DNA of 64,000 nt from Rhodamnia argentea (lineage: Eukaryota; Streptophyta; Magnoliopsida; Myrtales; Myrtaceae), in assembly GCF_020921035.1 (NCBI RefSeq), contig NC_063151.1:11337501-11401500 (forward strand), in the 5' to 3' direction. This document shows positions 24,701-38,375 of the stretch, piece by piece. Below the pieces are notes generated by a model. The model was not told the origin of the DNA and ran no database searches. It was given only the letters and a program-made list of their open reading frames with translations. The position numbers and the translations under genes were made by a program. The stretch's first letter is position 1, and every line of letters starts with the position of its first letter.

Positions 24701-27700
24701 TTGAGATTGCAACATCTTCACAAAGACTTCTGGATCCCTCGGTACAGGAAACAGTCCTAGAGACAGACCAGTTGTAGCTGGTTGCACGAGTAACTGAGCC
24801 TGGGAGGCAGAAGGAGATAACAGAAAAGTAGGGTTGACAAAATACTCCAATTCGCGACAGTAGCTTTGAAGCGTGTCGAGAAGCCATGTTCTGCCAGATT
24901 GTTTAGTTTCTTCAACTAGCTTGTCATGATCATCCCCTGATGTTCGCATAGAATATGGAAGCGCCCAGAGCAACTGACTCGTAGCTGCAAAAGTGGTAAG
25001 TAGCTCTTTGAATGTTTCATGAACATAAAAGCTGTTCACTATTGCTGCATAACATGTCCGGCGTTTACTGTCAAATGTGACAGCCGCCATATCATCCACA
25101 ACCTTACCAAGGTACCGACATTTCACTGACAGAGACATGTCAAGCCCTTCAGAAGTTGAATGCCCTGGAAAACAGAGAGCATAGAAAAATATTTTGGCCA
25201 ATGCAGATCCAAGGGTCTTTGAAGCCGTTCCCAATGCACCTGAGTCGCCTCTGCGACGGTTTGATGAGGTGAAACCCTTGACAAGTGCTGTAAAAAAGGA
25301 ACGTATTGTTGAAGCCAATTTGCCTAAAATTTCTACGATGAGCACATCTGGACTCTTCTTTCTCAATTCCAAGGAAGAGGTATCTGGCGCATTTGAGTAA
25401 GCTTCAGAGTCAATGTTCAGAGCCTCCAAGTGCCTCCCTGTCCTTCCTCCACGTATGCGTGTGAAACCATGCCGACTACGTCGGTGCAAACCTTCACTAG
25501 ATCGCACAATTGAAAGAAATTCTCTTTCTCCGCCCCACAAAGAATGAGAACTGTTCCTCACTGAAACAGGGTTCATGTATCTCACCACTGGTATATTTGC
25601 ATCGTCATCACTCTCCCTTCCAACAGCACTGGAAGAACCTGCATCAGAACTCTCAGGTTCTTGCTCAAGATTATTCCTCTTCTCTTCCCCCTTAGAATCA
25701 CTAAACAAAGATATTTGCCAGATTATTTCCTTATATGCCCTCCCAATACCCATCAATATATCAGCATCCGCAGCACCCAGTTCAGAAAATAAAGTTGTAG
25801 TCCCTTTCAACAGGAAATTACAAAGAGACAGAATACCTTCGAGAATAAAAAGATGTCGCAATACAGTTGCTTGCCTTGAGGATTCTATTGCTGCAAATGA
25901 AGTCCCTCCAACCGATATTAAGAGATCAACAGCTTCCTTTAAATGCTCCCTGATAAAGGCACATACTGCACGTGCGAGAGAGGCCGAGTGCTGTAATGAA
26001 AAGTTTTTGAAAGCAATAGACAAACTATGCCCAAGTGAAGCTGACAGCGGCATTAAAGGCAATGTTAGCAACCTTAGGACAGCTTCAATCCCCTTTTTCT
26101 CAACAAACAAACGACATGTTTCGGCATTCTGAAGCACCGTTTCAAGAAGACGAGCCGCATTACTAGCAAAATCGGGTAGAAAAGCCTCAACATTCAAGCC
26201 AGAAGCATCAGGCGATGGCTCCAGGTTATGCTCCAAAACATCCATCTTGGATGACTCCCCATCATCTGGTGAAACAAGACTTCCCCCTTCAGCATCGGTT
26301 TCCATGGGAATAGCAGAGGATGAGCATGCAGACTCAATACAGGAGTAGGATGAATCAACCCCTAACCCGATGTTTGAAATTGCGTTCAAAATCTCAATCA
26401 GCATATCCACACCAGGTCCACGCAATGAGGAAGCATGGCGCAGTAGTTCGTCCAGTCCACTAGACAAGGAACCGGGTGTATCGCCTGTAAGCCAGCGCAA
26501 AAATCCTCTAGAGGTAAATATTTTCACAAAGCACCTCAAGGCATTTCGATCTTTCACAGCCTGGAGACCGTTATTATTGAGGCACAAGGCATCCAGACAC
26601 TGAGGTATGCAAGATATTGCTTCTGCAGAGCAGATAGCACCATCCAAGATAGCATCCAAGAAAGCAGAAGGAAGACCAGCTGCCTCTAAAATGGGAAAGC
26701 ATGTAGGATCTTTATGAATCAAATCACTCATGACAGTCGCTGCAAGTGAGAAAACACCACCACCAAAATCCTTCGCCCTTTGGAAAATTACACACAGGCA
26801 ATGAGGCAACAACCTCTCGGTGGAGCCATTAATACTTGTAGTATTTCCAGGCGCATAAGTTCCTAGGGATATTGCACGCAACAAAGCTTTCATTAGTAGC
26901 CGCCGGTGGTGTGAAACCAATGATTCAGAATACAGAGGCTGTATGTTATCCAGGTCACTGGAAGCACCGGACACTACATCTGCACTGGCACTGCACTCAA
27001 CCTTTTCACCTTGCTGCTTAGAACCATTTTCTACATAAGACACTTCTGTCTCCAAGCGTTGAATGGTATCATCCAGACCCCCCAGCTCCCTGAACAATGC
27101 AGCAGCTGGGTTACTATAATCCATGAAAGCTTCAAGAATATGCACGGCTGTACAGACCAAGTGCAAGTGCTGTGGATCCGTATCAGTGAGAAGGGGAAGC
27201 AAAGTAGCTATGAATCCTGCTTCTCGCATGGCAGAACACCCAGTTGATGATGAAACCAGAGTGGTAACAAGAGATAGTAGAGCCTCAGCAAATACAACAG
27301 ACCACTTCGAGGAACCACTTGTAACAGACTCAATAGCCTTCTGCACGAGACTGGAAAGGATACCTCGGTATCCACCTGATGTAACTGTAGTCAGGACGGT
27401 CGTCTGACGAGATCGATCCTGACAAAGAGCAACCAATGAAAGTAGACACAGTATGCGGATTTTTTCAGGAACTGCATCTTCATGGCTCAATAATGATAAT
27501 AATTCATTGATGAATTCAGGTTCTGTATTAAAGAAAGAAACTAAATCATCAGCATCACTGCTTGCTTTAACTAGAACTATGAAGGCATATAGGCGAATGC
27601 AGGTGTACTGCTGCCGAGCAGCTAAAGAGCTGAACGCCCTTGCAAACTGCAGTCTTGTTAGCAATGAAAATCTTAAACCACTGGGTACTTTGTACTCCAT

Positions 27701-30486
27701 AACCAGCTTATTTAAAAGCTCTAGATCAGTTTCCGGACAAGCATTCACATTAGGCAGATGAATGACCTGTAACCCCTGGATTAGCTGTTCATTTCCTGAA
27801 TCTCTAGGCAATTCATCTGCCTCGTAAAATTCAAAATGAAGGGTGCAGCCCAACTCATGGGCAATGGTGTCACACCCACTCTGCACAGCACATTGAACAA
27901 GTCCAAGGCCCTCTTCCTTTCCACCCCAACCTTGTGCAAGAGCATAAAGCTTGGATTTCAAAGATGCGTCTCTGATAGAGCCCTTCCCTATAGTCTTTTT
28001 AAGGAAGGCAGCCAAAGTTTGCAAGCAAGCCTCAACAACATCCACATCAGTTGAAGCAAGCAAAGATGAGAGATGCTGCTGCATTCACACACCAAAAGCA
28101 GGAGTTTCAATAATAAAACATATAATTAAAGGTCATCTTATTCATGTCACTAGGAAGATAAAGTTGTTCTCACTACTTAAAGGGTAACTTCCCATCTCAA
28201 CTACGGCACCATGGGCTGAAAATGTGAGACTCGCAACAGTGCAATCGCGTGACACGATACCTAGTGTGTATTCCAGAATTCTGTTTATCTAAATATGAAC
28301 CGGTTTTTTCTGTTTGTATAGATTTTTTAAACACAGAATTCCTCAATCCGAGTATTGGTAATGACACTCAGAAGTATGCTGTGACATGACTAAAGAAAGG
28401 GCATGTGATATCCCAATGCCTCCGGTTAAGACAAGCTCGAAAATTGCAGGTGTTGCAAGGAAAGACTAAAAGTAACAGGAAGAAAAACGGTACGCACCTC
28501 ATATGAACTGTAGAAGTGTTTATTCGTGCAATTTTCCAAGATTATCCGTATTGCACGAAGAATTTGAAGAACCGCAGCCTTTGGGAAGGGAGGATCAGAT
28601 TCCAAAAAATTATCATCGAGCTGTAAATCTTTTCTCGACTTAATGTGCTTGTCAAAAAATGAATCGAAATGATTGAAAAGATCAACCCAGTGATGAAAAT
28701 CTCCCTGCATTGCCCAAAGATGACCTTAAAGTGATGAGCAACATTTGTAAAGCAATGTAACATTCAACTTAAAAGTAATAAACTCACCTTATCAAACTCC
28801 CAGACAAAACATTTAAGGGGCTCTTCTATGTTCTCGAGTGGAACAGCAGTAACACTGTCAATGAAGGATCTAATCTTTGGAGGCTGCAGCAAAAAATGGA
28901 AAATAAAAAGTCCAACCGACTATCAGATTTACAAGCTTGTATGTTTTCCTATAGCCATTTAAATACATTTTTAACAGAGACGCGAGATTATCGGAGTAAA
29001 TGACATGACACAATTTGAAAACAAATAAAAATTTCCTCTCCTGCTCTGACCAATTCTTTGTCATTTCTCAATTGATGGTCAAAACTGTCCAGTGTCTACC
29101 AATAAAATTCGTGAAAATTCCAACAAAAAGCCTCCATATTGCAAAACTGTGCTCGAAGATCAGCAAAAGAGAGATCAGGAAATTCCATCATATAAAATAC
29201 CATTAACAAGGCACAAGCAGAGGGCACTAAGCAGCATCATTCTCAACTGTCTTAAAGAATAGTTCATGCAAAAAAGATGCTAATAACTCATTGTACTAAA
29301 TTCCAGATTCAGAGTCGCATCATGATCGATAGACGCCATTTGCAAACTCTAAGTTTACATCTCAAAGCTCAAAACAAAACCTTTAAAATATTTCTGGGTT
29401 ATCAAAATAAGACCGAGTCAACAAACAAATCTCCTCATCGGTATTTCAATAATCAAGTTAATCCGAAAAAATGTTGCAAACATCAACATCATTTCCTCTG
29501 TTAACCTGAAGCACTGAACCGCATACTGTTTTCTTGTTTCAACTTTGTAAGTGTCTGAATCATTGGTCATTGCTCAATTAGATTGGAAAAGATTGGACTT
29601 TGAGATGTAAAATTTAGCCCCTTTTTTCCCTTTCTGCAGTAGCGACCAAGTACCTTGCTAATAGTGTACTTACTTTGAACTGTTCTATGTTGGTCTGTGT
29701 GGATTACCATCACTCCAAGTACGGAGAAAATCTAAAGTATACAAGAAACCAACTGAAATCTCACCATTCTACTGCAAAATTAATGTCTCCACTTTCATCT
29801 CCTAGGTCCTTGTGTAAAAGGAAAAGAAACAAATAAAACCATAGTGTCTGACAATCCAGTCAGCCAAATAACCCAAAAGAATTACTGACAGCCATCTCCA
29901 ACCCCTAACCATTGATCCTTACTTTATCCATCTCCATAGAGTTAAATCCTTAATACGCTGCATATAAGTAAATTTCCAAAATAACATTCCTGTCAATACC
30001 CAGCATCCTGTACTAACTGAAAACTAACAACAATACGCTGTAAAAGGATTACCTTCAAACCCAAAACCCAGTCAGCAGATCCCATTGAGTGGAATTGGAG
30101 GTCAGATGGGAAAAAATCATGAGGTTCAATATGATCCTGCGTAGGGAGCTAAGTCTAGCCAGTTTACAATAAGACACTACCTAGTATGATTCTCAGTTTA
30201 CGACAAGACATTCAGTGGGACTAGGGGGGAAAGACAAAAAACCATGCAGTGATCGGTGATGATATAAGTCTTGGTAGCAAGACATTGCTTTGAATGATCC
30301 TCATTTCATAGAACCTCATTGCATAGGGATTAACTAACTAAATAGACCAAGCTCCTGACAGAACAATCACAGGCAATTCGATTCCTCAACGCAGGAACCA
30401 ATCCACAAAAAACTATACTATTCAAGTAATCGAATGTGCAGATGATTGACACTGACCACTTCCACGGCTCTCCGCTTCATCTTCAT
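15712..30486 (-). CDS. UPL1: Giant HECT E3 ubiquitin-protein ligase, UPL1/UPL2 type (one frame break)
   Basis: Fifteen coding exons: 30457-30486, 28788-28883, 28498-28704, 20158-28078, 19770-20084, 19240-19441, 18878-19164, 18477-18757, 17160-18276, 16925-17071, 16728-16808, 16412-16637, 16192-16331, 15920-16026 and 15712-15814. The product is about 3,752 residues if the one-base excess at 22876 is ignored; Arabidopsis UPL1 and UPL2 are about 3,660-3,680. Order: [10 protein letters not shown] start, helical DUF908/DUF913 region, UBA (about 1290-1335, IVDMGF), UIM-like [13 protein letters not shown] (about 1340), acidic tract (about 2155-2200), two EVLA-type DUF4414 repeats (about 2660 and 2700), and a C-terminal HECT domain with catalytic Cys near 3719 in AHTCFNQ, ending GFGFG. 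It accepts ubiquitin from an E2 on this cysteine and passes it to substrates. UPL1 versus UPL2 cannot be separated here. Confidence 0.95.
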
Positions 30487-30848
30487 GTTGTAACCTTACG
30501 CATTGCACGAAGCAAGAGCACTTCGAGAAACCGATCAATTCTCGGCGGCGGAGAATTGACCGATCAAGGACACCCAACGAGCGACCGATTCTGAGGAGCA
30601 GCGCGAAGCAGCGGCGGAACTTTCAATCACTGTTCCTGATGATCGGATGCTCCAAGAGCAGTGCGATCGAAAAATCCCGAGCGTGCTGGTGCGCACGAAG
30701 GCCTGGGATTAGGCTCACTTGCGATTCAGAATTAGGGTTTTACGACGATCAAAGCGAAAGATTTAGAGCGAGAGAGAAGAGAGAGAAGAGAGATAAGTGG
30801 AGAAGAATTCTATTCTTAACTGGGAAGGAGTTGCGGAGTGGAGCTCTG

Positions 30849-30856
30849 TATTTATA
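30849..30856 (-). promoter_or_regulatory. TATA box of the UPL gene
   Basis: The minus strand reads TATAAATA in the context CAGAG-TATAAATA-CAGAG, about 365 bp upstream of the UPL start codon. It would place transcription initiation near 30820 and give a 5'UTR of roughly 330 nt. The 3' neighbourhood is GA-rich on the plus strand (CT on the sense strand), as in other leaders of this window. Confidence 0.55.
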
Positions 30857-30859
30857 CTC

Positions 30860-33195
30860 TGAGGAGGGAGAAATGGAAATTGGCATGAAAATTTAGAGAA
30901 CGTCATCAAAATCAGCAAAAAAATATCACGAGGATAATCATAAAATGAATGTCGGTTAAGGTAATCCACTCTTGCCAAATGATTTTTTTTTTTTTTGCAA
31001 AATACATTTCTCGGCTTAGCTCGAATTTTTATCGACAGATTAAGCGGATCCAGAAAAGATTACTCGGAGAGCTTGACCCCGCCCATGCGTCTTGCCAAGA
31101 ACGCAACTCGATTTTGATTGTATTTCCTAATTATTTCTTTGATGATTGAGACGATGAGTATTGAGGGCCGTTCTTAACGGATATAAGTAATGAATTTTCG
31201 ATTTTGCGATTTGAATTACTAATAAGTAAAAGTCAATGTTGTCAAAACGTAAAGTTGAGTGGATTTCTTAGCATTTAAGTATCGTTGCGGTGTTAAAAGG
31301 TCAAGTTTTAGCCATGTTACTAAACTTGAAGTTTCTCCTAATCATAGACATAAAATTATCCAATATATTAAGATGAAGAGATAACATAAAAGGGAATCTC
31401 TTTTCGGTCTAAAAAAAGAGAGAGAGAAAATAAAACTTTCGAGAAATTAAGTTTGAGATAGTTATGTATATTTATTTATACAACATAATTTTCAAAATTT
31501 CATCTTCCTTCACAAATGCTACTTATTCATTCTAGGAAGATAGAAGAGCTTTGGAAAAAGAGAGAGAATCTGGCTGCCAATTATTGAAAGTAGATGTAGA
31601 TGAGTACCTTCTCATATTTATCAATCCACTTAGATATCCTCATTTGGTGTCAATTGATGATATAAGTGGACTATTGCACCATAAAATCTCTAGGGTTGCT
31701 TATGATTAGCCACCATATGTGGGACATGATTCATTAGTATTTATGGGGAAAAACAAATCTAATAACGTTCGACGAATAATTGCGCTTTGGTTCTTTTTTT
31801 ATTTGAAATTCAAAAAAAAAATGGATGAGGATAGAATACCTTGGAATAAAATTTTTCTTAGACGTGTGTATAATATGTAGTTAAATCTCGAATCGTTATT
31901 TCTACATTTGTCATGTGATGATAGTCTCCGTAATTGTGTGACGTGACGAAGACGTAAGACACGCGATATAAGTGATGTAACATATTTTAAATATGGTTTC
32001 TTTTTTATTAAAGAAAAATCTGTTTATTCAAGACAACGATAAGATAATTTCGGTCCGGAGTCTTATGTAAACACGATAGAATGCTCGATAAAAGCTTAAA
32101 ATAAAAAACCGAAACAAACTATAGACATACGTTTGTTAAAAAAACCACTGTTCATTCAAATCATAACTTATTACGTTCAGATATTTCGATTTACGGTAAA
32201 TAAAGAATGGCTTGATATTTCCAAACTGTGGATTTCGAATTCGACAATTTTCCGGAGAGATAGAGGACTAAGCATTGAAACGCGGGGAAAGGCTGCCGAG
32301 AACAGAATCGACGCCCGTGGGAGGCTTGAGAGCGCTCGTTAAAGACGACGTGATATTTCTCGTGCCGAAGATTCTCAAAAATTTTCAAATCCTATATTAG
32401 GTTGCGCCAAATACAAGGTTTTTGAGGTTTCACATCGAGCAAAAATTCAAATTTTCGAACTTGGGGAAAGAAAAAAGCAGTCGCAAGGCAAAGATTAAAG
32501 AAATTAAAGCTACCGGTCTTCAAACGGCTACGGGCCCTTCAACAAAAGAAATCCTCGGGAAGGCCGATTGCGTTAGTTTCAAACAAGAGTTCTTTTCTTT
32601 TTTTTTTTTTGGTTTTTTTTTTTCCTGTATGCCCTTATCCGGGTGCCTAATTGACATTATGAAATAATCGACGTTTCAAATTAGGAGCAGTTCACGCATG
32701 ATTGATTTGCATTATTTAGCAATCGTACATTGTTTGATTCCATTAATTATTTTCGAAGTAGTGTTATTGGCATAATGATTTATATTTCTAAACAAATATT
32801 TGCATGGGTATCGACTTGTATTCAAAGTAAGATATATTTCGGTTTAAGATTATCATATAAGAACGTTTAATAAAACGTAATAAAATTAACTGAAATGTGA
32901 ATATGCACGTTAAAAATAAGTTGCACATTTTCATTAGTTTATTACAATGGTTATATTTAGTGAAAATATGGCGAGGTTTTATCCAAGTAATGAAATAGGT
33001 TCTCTTGTCCTCTTAATTTATATTAAATGGAATGGTAGACAATGCATGAAAACCACCCAAATACGACGACGTCTGGGACTGAACGACGTCTGAAGACACA
33101 ACCTTCTTCTTCGTCGTCGCCCCCGCCGTCGGGCTTCCTCTTCTTCTTCTTCTTTCTGTAAAACCCTAGAGAGCTTCCTCAATCATGCTCCGACG
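30860..33195. other. Divergent intergenic region between UPL and PARN-like genes
   Basis: About 2.3 kb of AT-rich DNA with T-tracts (30980, 32595-32630) and no recognisable exon. The last 130 bp are rich in CTTCTTCTT and contain 'aaaccctaga' just before the PARN-like start, typical of a plant 5' leader. Confidence 0.5.
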
Positions 33196-36100
33196 ATGAA
33201 CCACCGGTGTCCGGTTAGGGCACTCTCTCGTGCCCTATCACGAGCCCTAGCTACAGCGGCGACGTCACAAGCGCCGACGCCCTCGACTTTCCCCCTCAAG
33301 AACGTGACCAAGTCCAACTTCGAGCCCGCGCTCGAGTCCCTGAGGGAACATGTCAGGGCGGCGGATTACGTGGCGATCGACCTCGAGATGACCGGAGTCA
33401 CGAGCGCCCCTTGGCGGGAGTCGTTCGAGTTCGACCGCTACGACGTCAGGTACTTGAAGGTCAAGGACTCGGCCGAGAAGTTCGCCGTCGTCCAGTTCGG
33501 CGTTTGTCCCTTCCGCTGGGATCATCAGGAGCTCCGCTTCATCGCTCACCCGTGAGTTTCTCTGTTTTCGCCTTTTTGTGTCCTTCTCGACGAGGGGTGG
33601 AAATGAAGGGATGCGATTGGATTTTATTGAGCTGATTCAAGTGATTGGATTGTTGAAATTGTCGTCTCCTTTCGGTAAAATCAGGGCTCGCTTCTGGATT
33701 GATTCTTTCTCTCATTCGAAGTCTGACTTTGGTTCACAATTCCCTTGAGTGACTCAGTGGCAATCTCGCAGGCACAATTTCTATATTTTCCCTCGGCAAG
33801 AGTTGTCATTTGATGACCCAGCAGCTTATGACTTCCTCTGCCAGACTGCCTCAGTCGACTTCTTGGCTAAATACCAGTTCGATTTCAACATGTGCATACG
33901 GGAAGGTAATGCGTCTATATTTTTGTCACAGAGGTTGCTCTCATTGGTATGGAATTTGTTCGACATGATATGATTATGAGTTCACGTGATATGGGAACTC
34001 TGAGGAACATGTAGACATTTTTTGGGTTTTTAGTAACTAGACCTGCACTTGCAGTCAAGTGTCGCTGCTCTTTAATCATTAAATTTTAATGGGGGATTGC
34101 GAGGTTGGGTATCTTCAGGGAGCTGAGATTGATGAACCAGAAGGAATTTGCGAATTTTGATTCTTGTTTAGGTAGCTATAAACAATTCAAGCAAATCAAT
34201 TATCTTGAGTCTGAACTACAATTTTTTGTTGAACTTGATAAATAAGGAATTAGGATGTGATCGTATTCTGGCTAGTTGTTTCATTGATAGATTTCGTTGT
34301 GTTCTTGCCCAATCTAAAGCATTCATTTGATGTGGACATGTACAGTCTTGAATCTGGAAATTCACATTGTTAAATAATCTCAGGAATATCTTATTTATCC
34401 AGAGAACGAGAAAATGAGCTGCTGAGACGTCTGGAGGAGTCATCGCGTTTCCGGCATAAACATAAGGAATTCAGAGATGTACCTTTGATCAGGATGGCAG
34501 ATGTTCTCTTCAGTGAGAGAATAAAGAGCCGAATGAAGGAATGGCATGAAAAGTTGTTACATGACAGAAATTGCGAACTACAGTTCAATGAGAGCACAAA
34601 TGACTCTAAACAGCAGCTTCAAACCACTTTTTATAGAACGCGCCCTGCTCTTGCTCTTAGTGGGTTCACTCCTCATCAGCTCAGGTTGATTCGGCAGGTA
34701 ATTCCATTCTCTGGTACTTTAATTATCTTTTTCAGTTTCTGGCCTTGGAGACAGTGTATGTTGTATATTTATATTTGAAAGAAAGAGGTTGATCTCCTTG
34801 GTTATAAGTTTCTCTGATCAGTGTCATGGCAGTCATTTAGAGGCCTTTTTTTTTTTTTTTTTTGCTTATGAGCCACCAAATAATATAATGTAAATTTTCC
34901 AAAGATGAAAATTGTATTTTAGCTTTTAGGAATTATGAGTTTGGGATAACTTATCACGCTGATATTACTCGTTTTAATAATTTGGAGTGTTAAAAATCAT
35001 ATGAAAGTCCAATTTAAAATTGTAAAAGTTCAGGAAGTATCTAATATCTAAAAGCAGAAGCCACACCAAAAACAACTGCCATATTGATATTTGGTACTGT
35101 TGTGAAAGAAACCGGCTTTTCTATCATCCGCTTATATCCTTACTGGCTTGCAAGAAGTGGTTTAGGTCACCTTTAGCTCTTTTGTTTCAGTGATGTTCCT
35201 GGTAGGAGAAAAGAGGTTGGAAAGGATGGAAAGTCATTTGGAAAATGTGTGCAATGAAGTCATGGTCACCTGGCTTGGCAAACATAGAAAAGTTAGTCCA
35301 AGGACCTGCATGCCTGCCGATGTAGTTGATAATAATAGTGAATTGCTGATAATTTTTTGATCAGAACAGTTGTGATAACATTGATTGCTGGTTGTTCCTT
35401 AGAGGGTCAGGCTTTTTTATTACCTAAAGTGTCCTCAAGTGCAATAATGTGCATGCACAATTTACTCTCTTCATTTTTTTAGCTTGAGGTGGACTCGAGT
35501 TATTGTTCAGACTGTCATTTTCATTAATTACACTTGAAATACTTCATATTGGCATGCACAATTTACTCTCTTCATTTTTTTCACTTGAGGTGGACTCGAG
35601 TTATTGTTTAGACTGTCATTTTCATTAACTACACTTGAAATGCTTCATATTGGTGAGCTTAGCACTGATTGCTGATAAAGGTTGAAACTTGCAGGTTACG
35701 AGAAATCATTTTGAAGACATTGTATATGTTTGTGTGAATGTTCAAAAATCTTGTGTCCAACCGTTGCTTGTGTATACGGACTGCAACACCGACAAGGACC
35801 TTCTACTGGTAAGACAAATGCAACTGGCGAAACTTGTGAGGAGAGTATTTTTCTTAATTCTTTAATGAGTAAATTTATGAGTAAAGAGGGCACTTCTTCA
35901 ATGTCTGTGTCTGTCTGTTCAATTTCCTTCGTTTTTCCTATAACCTCAAACTTTTATCTCCAACACTCGAGCTGAATTGGTATTTTGTCCGATGGCTGGA
36001 TTGAAATGATCGATGACAATAATAGCCAGACCATGAACATTGAAGCAACTGTTGCTTCGCATTTTGTGCTGGATGTTCTGTAAAGGGCAAAGCAGCATTT

Positions 36101-38375
36101 CAGATACGAGTTGCTAATTTTGTGCTCAGAGAAGAGATGAATGCATAATAACATCCCATGTAATTTGTATTTGTTTCGCCTGTCCCAATAACCTACAGAT
36201 ATCATTTTGTAGAAAGAGGTGGAGGATGAGAATCGCAGAGGAGAAGAGTTAAAGATTCATTCGGCAGTTGGATTTCGTCATGTTATTGACCTTTTATCTT
36301 CTGAGCAGAAATTGATTGTTGGTCATAATTGCTTTCTTGGTATGATAATTGCTGAGAGCTTATCTTTCTGTTGATTAGTTAAATTAAATATCATCTGAAG
36401 CTCATTGTTTTTATAATGCAGATGTTGCCCATATATATAGGAAGTTCTTTGGTCAGCTTCCCTTCGCTGCCGAAGAGTTCGTCTCTTCTGCTAACAAGCA
36501 CCTGCCATATATAATTGACACCAAAGTTCTTTTGAATTCAAGTGACATACTTAAGTACTGGATGAGGAAGTCAAAAACATCTCTGTCCTCAGCATTTGCC
36601 AGATTGTGCCCTGAAATTGCTCTAGGTTACGTGAGTACCGATTTGGCTTCAAAGGCTTGTGTGAAAGTGGAGGTTCAAGTAGATGATGTGAGGTAGAATT
36701 CCCTGATCTCTTTTCACTGTTTATTGTTTGTTTAGTTTTAATCATTCCACAACAGAAGTCAGTAACAATGATACTTGATGGGACATGTAATTAGATGAAT
36801 GTTTTGCATGCTTACTGATAGATACATCTTTGTAGTGATGTTAGAACATTTTAGTCATACCTTAGGCGCTGGTATTGATCCAGAAGAGATAATTCAGACA
36901 CACTTACAATTCAGCTGCAATCCTTTCTCAAAGACGGAGAAGAAAGACAGGAGGGCTGGAGAGAGTGAAAAAGCACCAATTTATACATGTTTATATACTA
37001 GTGTGGCAAATGCGGATTCATGAATGTTCCCTGGTTTGTGCTCTTCTTACAAGAGCAAGGCCTGGAGATGTTTGGAGAAGTGAGACAAATTGATGAATTT
37101 AGGTTTGTCATTTAGCCAATGTAATCTATATGATCATGGGATCGTTTCTCTATTGCATACTTTTTATAGATTATGTGCCGATTCACTAAATTCAGCATAT
37201 TTAGTTTTTTCCCCTTCATATCTGATTCTTTATGCTTTTATTTTGCACATGTCCGTTAGGTGTTAGGTCAAACCACATAGTTATGAGGATGATACAATAG
37301 GATGGTTGAGTTTCATTAGTTTTTTGTCCAGCTGTGATTAGTTACATCATGTTGACATTGAAATGGACGTACTGGTGATATTCTTCTTAGCACAGATCCA
37401 CAATTATGCTTATGATTTTTGACTGTCAATGTGTGCATTAATTCGCTTTTGTCCTGGGTAATTCTTCTTACATTATTCCTTTGATCCAGGGGATTTGTTT
37501 AACATAATCCTTTTATTTATAATCACAGGGCCTCCAGCTGGAATGCCGGGGCCAAGCATGAGGCAGGGTATGATGCTTTCATGACTGGTTGTGTCTTTGC
37601 CCAGACATGCTCTCATCTCGGCATTAAGTTCCATCCTCGTTCTTCTTCTGAAATTTTGGCGCGTGATGAAATGCTTGAGAAATATGTCAATCGTCTGTTT
37701 CTCAGTTGGAACAACCTAGACATTATTAACTTAAGCACTGGTAGGGTGACTGGGAATTCTGTTGGGTCAACTTACTGCAAGAACCAATACTCGAAGATTT
37801 TGTTTGAGAACATTGTTTTGATTTGGGGATTCCCACACAAACTCAGGGCAAGGGAGATAAAGGAGTGCATCTCCAAAGTTTTTGGCCTAACCTCTGTTAC
37901 TTCTGTCTACGCTTTGGATAAAACTACTGTTTTCGTTCAATTCAAGGAGGCACAGTTGGTTTCTGATTTTCTGGTTTTGAAAGAAACTTTAGAGAGAAAT
38001 GATGATCCAATCTCCGTTCTGAACCCTTTATGGAGTCTGTTGGAGGGAGGAAACACTTGTGCGGCTGATTATGAGACCTACAAAGAAATTTGCAGCTCCC
38101 CTGTATCTAAGGCCTATTTTTCAGATCAGGCGAGGGCAGTTGGGATAAAGTGGAAGACCAGATTGCTCAACTCCAAAGTGCCGGGGCAGGAGGGGATCCG
38201 AAAACAAGGTGCCTCAAATTTGAGCCTAGAAAATGCAGCGGATTCTGTTTTGGATAAAACCAACATGAAGAGCAATAAGAGCGCATCAGACGATATGAAC
38301 CGCCGGCGTTTCTCATGCGGGGAGATCCTTGATTCTCTTTGCGCCCATGAAGTCGAGCGGGTTAGGACTTACTAA
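33196..38375 (+). CDS. PARN-like poly(A)-specific ribonuclease (CAF1/DEDD family)
   Basis: Seven exons: 33196-33551, 33772-33905, 34384-34697, 35695-35808, 36213-36339, 36422-36692 and 37529-38375. All join in frame to 720 residues. The DEDDh nuclease residues are visible: D62 and E64 in IDLEMTG, D349 in GHNCFLDVAHIYRKFF, and H449 and D454 in KHEAGYDAFMTG. An R3H/RNA-binding region is expected in the middle, around FYRTRPALALSGFTPHQLRLIRQ. PARN family enzymes shorten poly(A) tails from the 3' end. Plants have AHG2/PARN, which acts on mitochondrial poly(A) status, and a PARN-like paralogue that this resembles more. The first about 30 residues are Arg/Ala/Ser-rich with no acids, as in mitochondrial presequences. 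The start is the first in-frame ATG after the CT-rich leader. Confidence 0.92.
35451..35653. repeat. 101-bp tandem duplication inside a PARN-like intron
   Basis: Two adjacent, nearly identical units share 'gcatgcacaatttactctc' and 'gaggtggactcgagttattg' at a 101-bp offset. They lie in intron 3, ending about 40 bp before exon 4. Confidence 0.9.
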
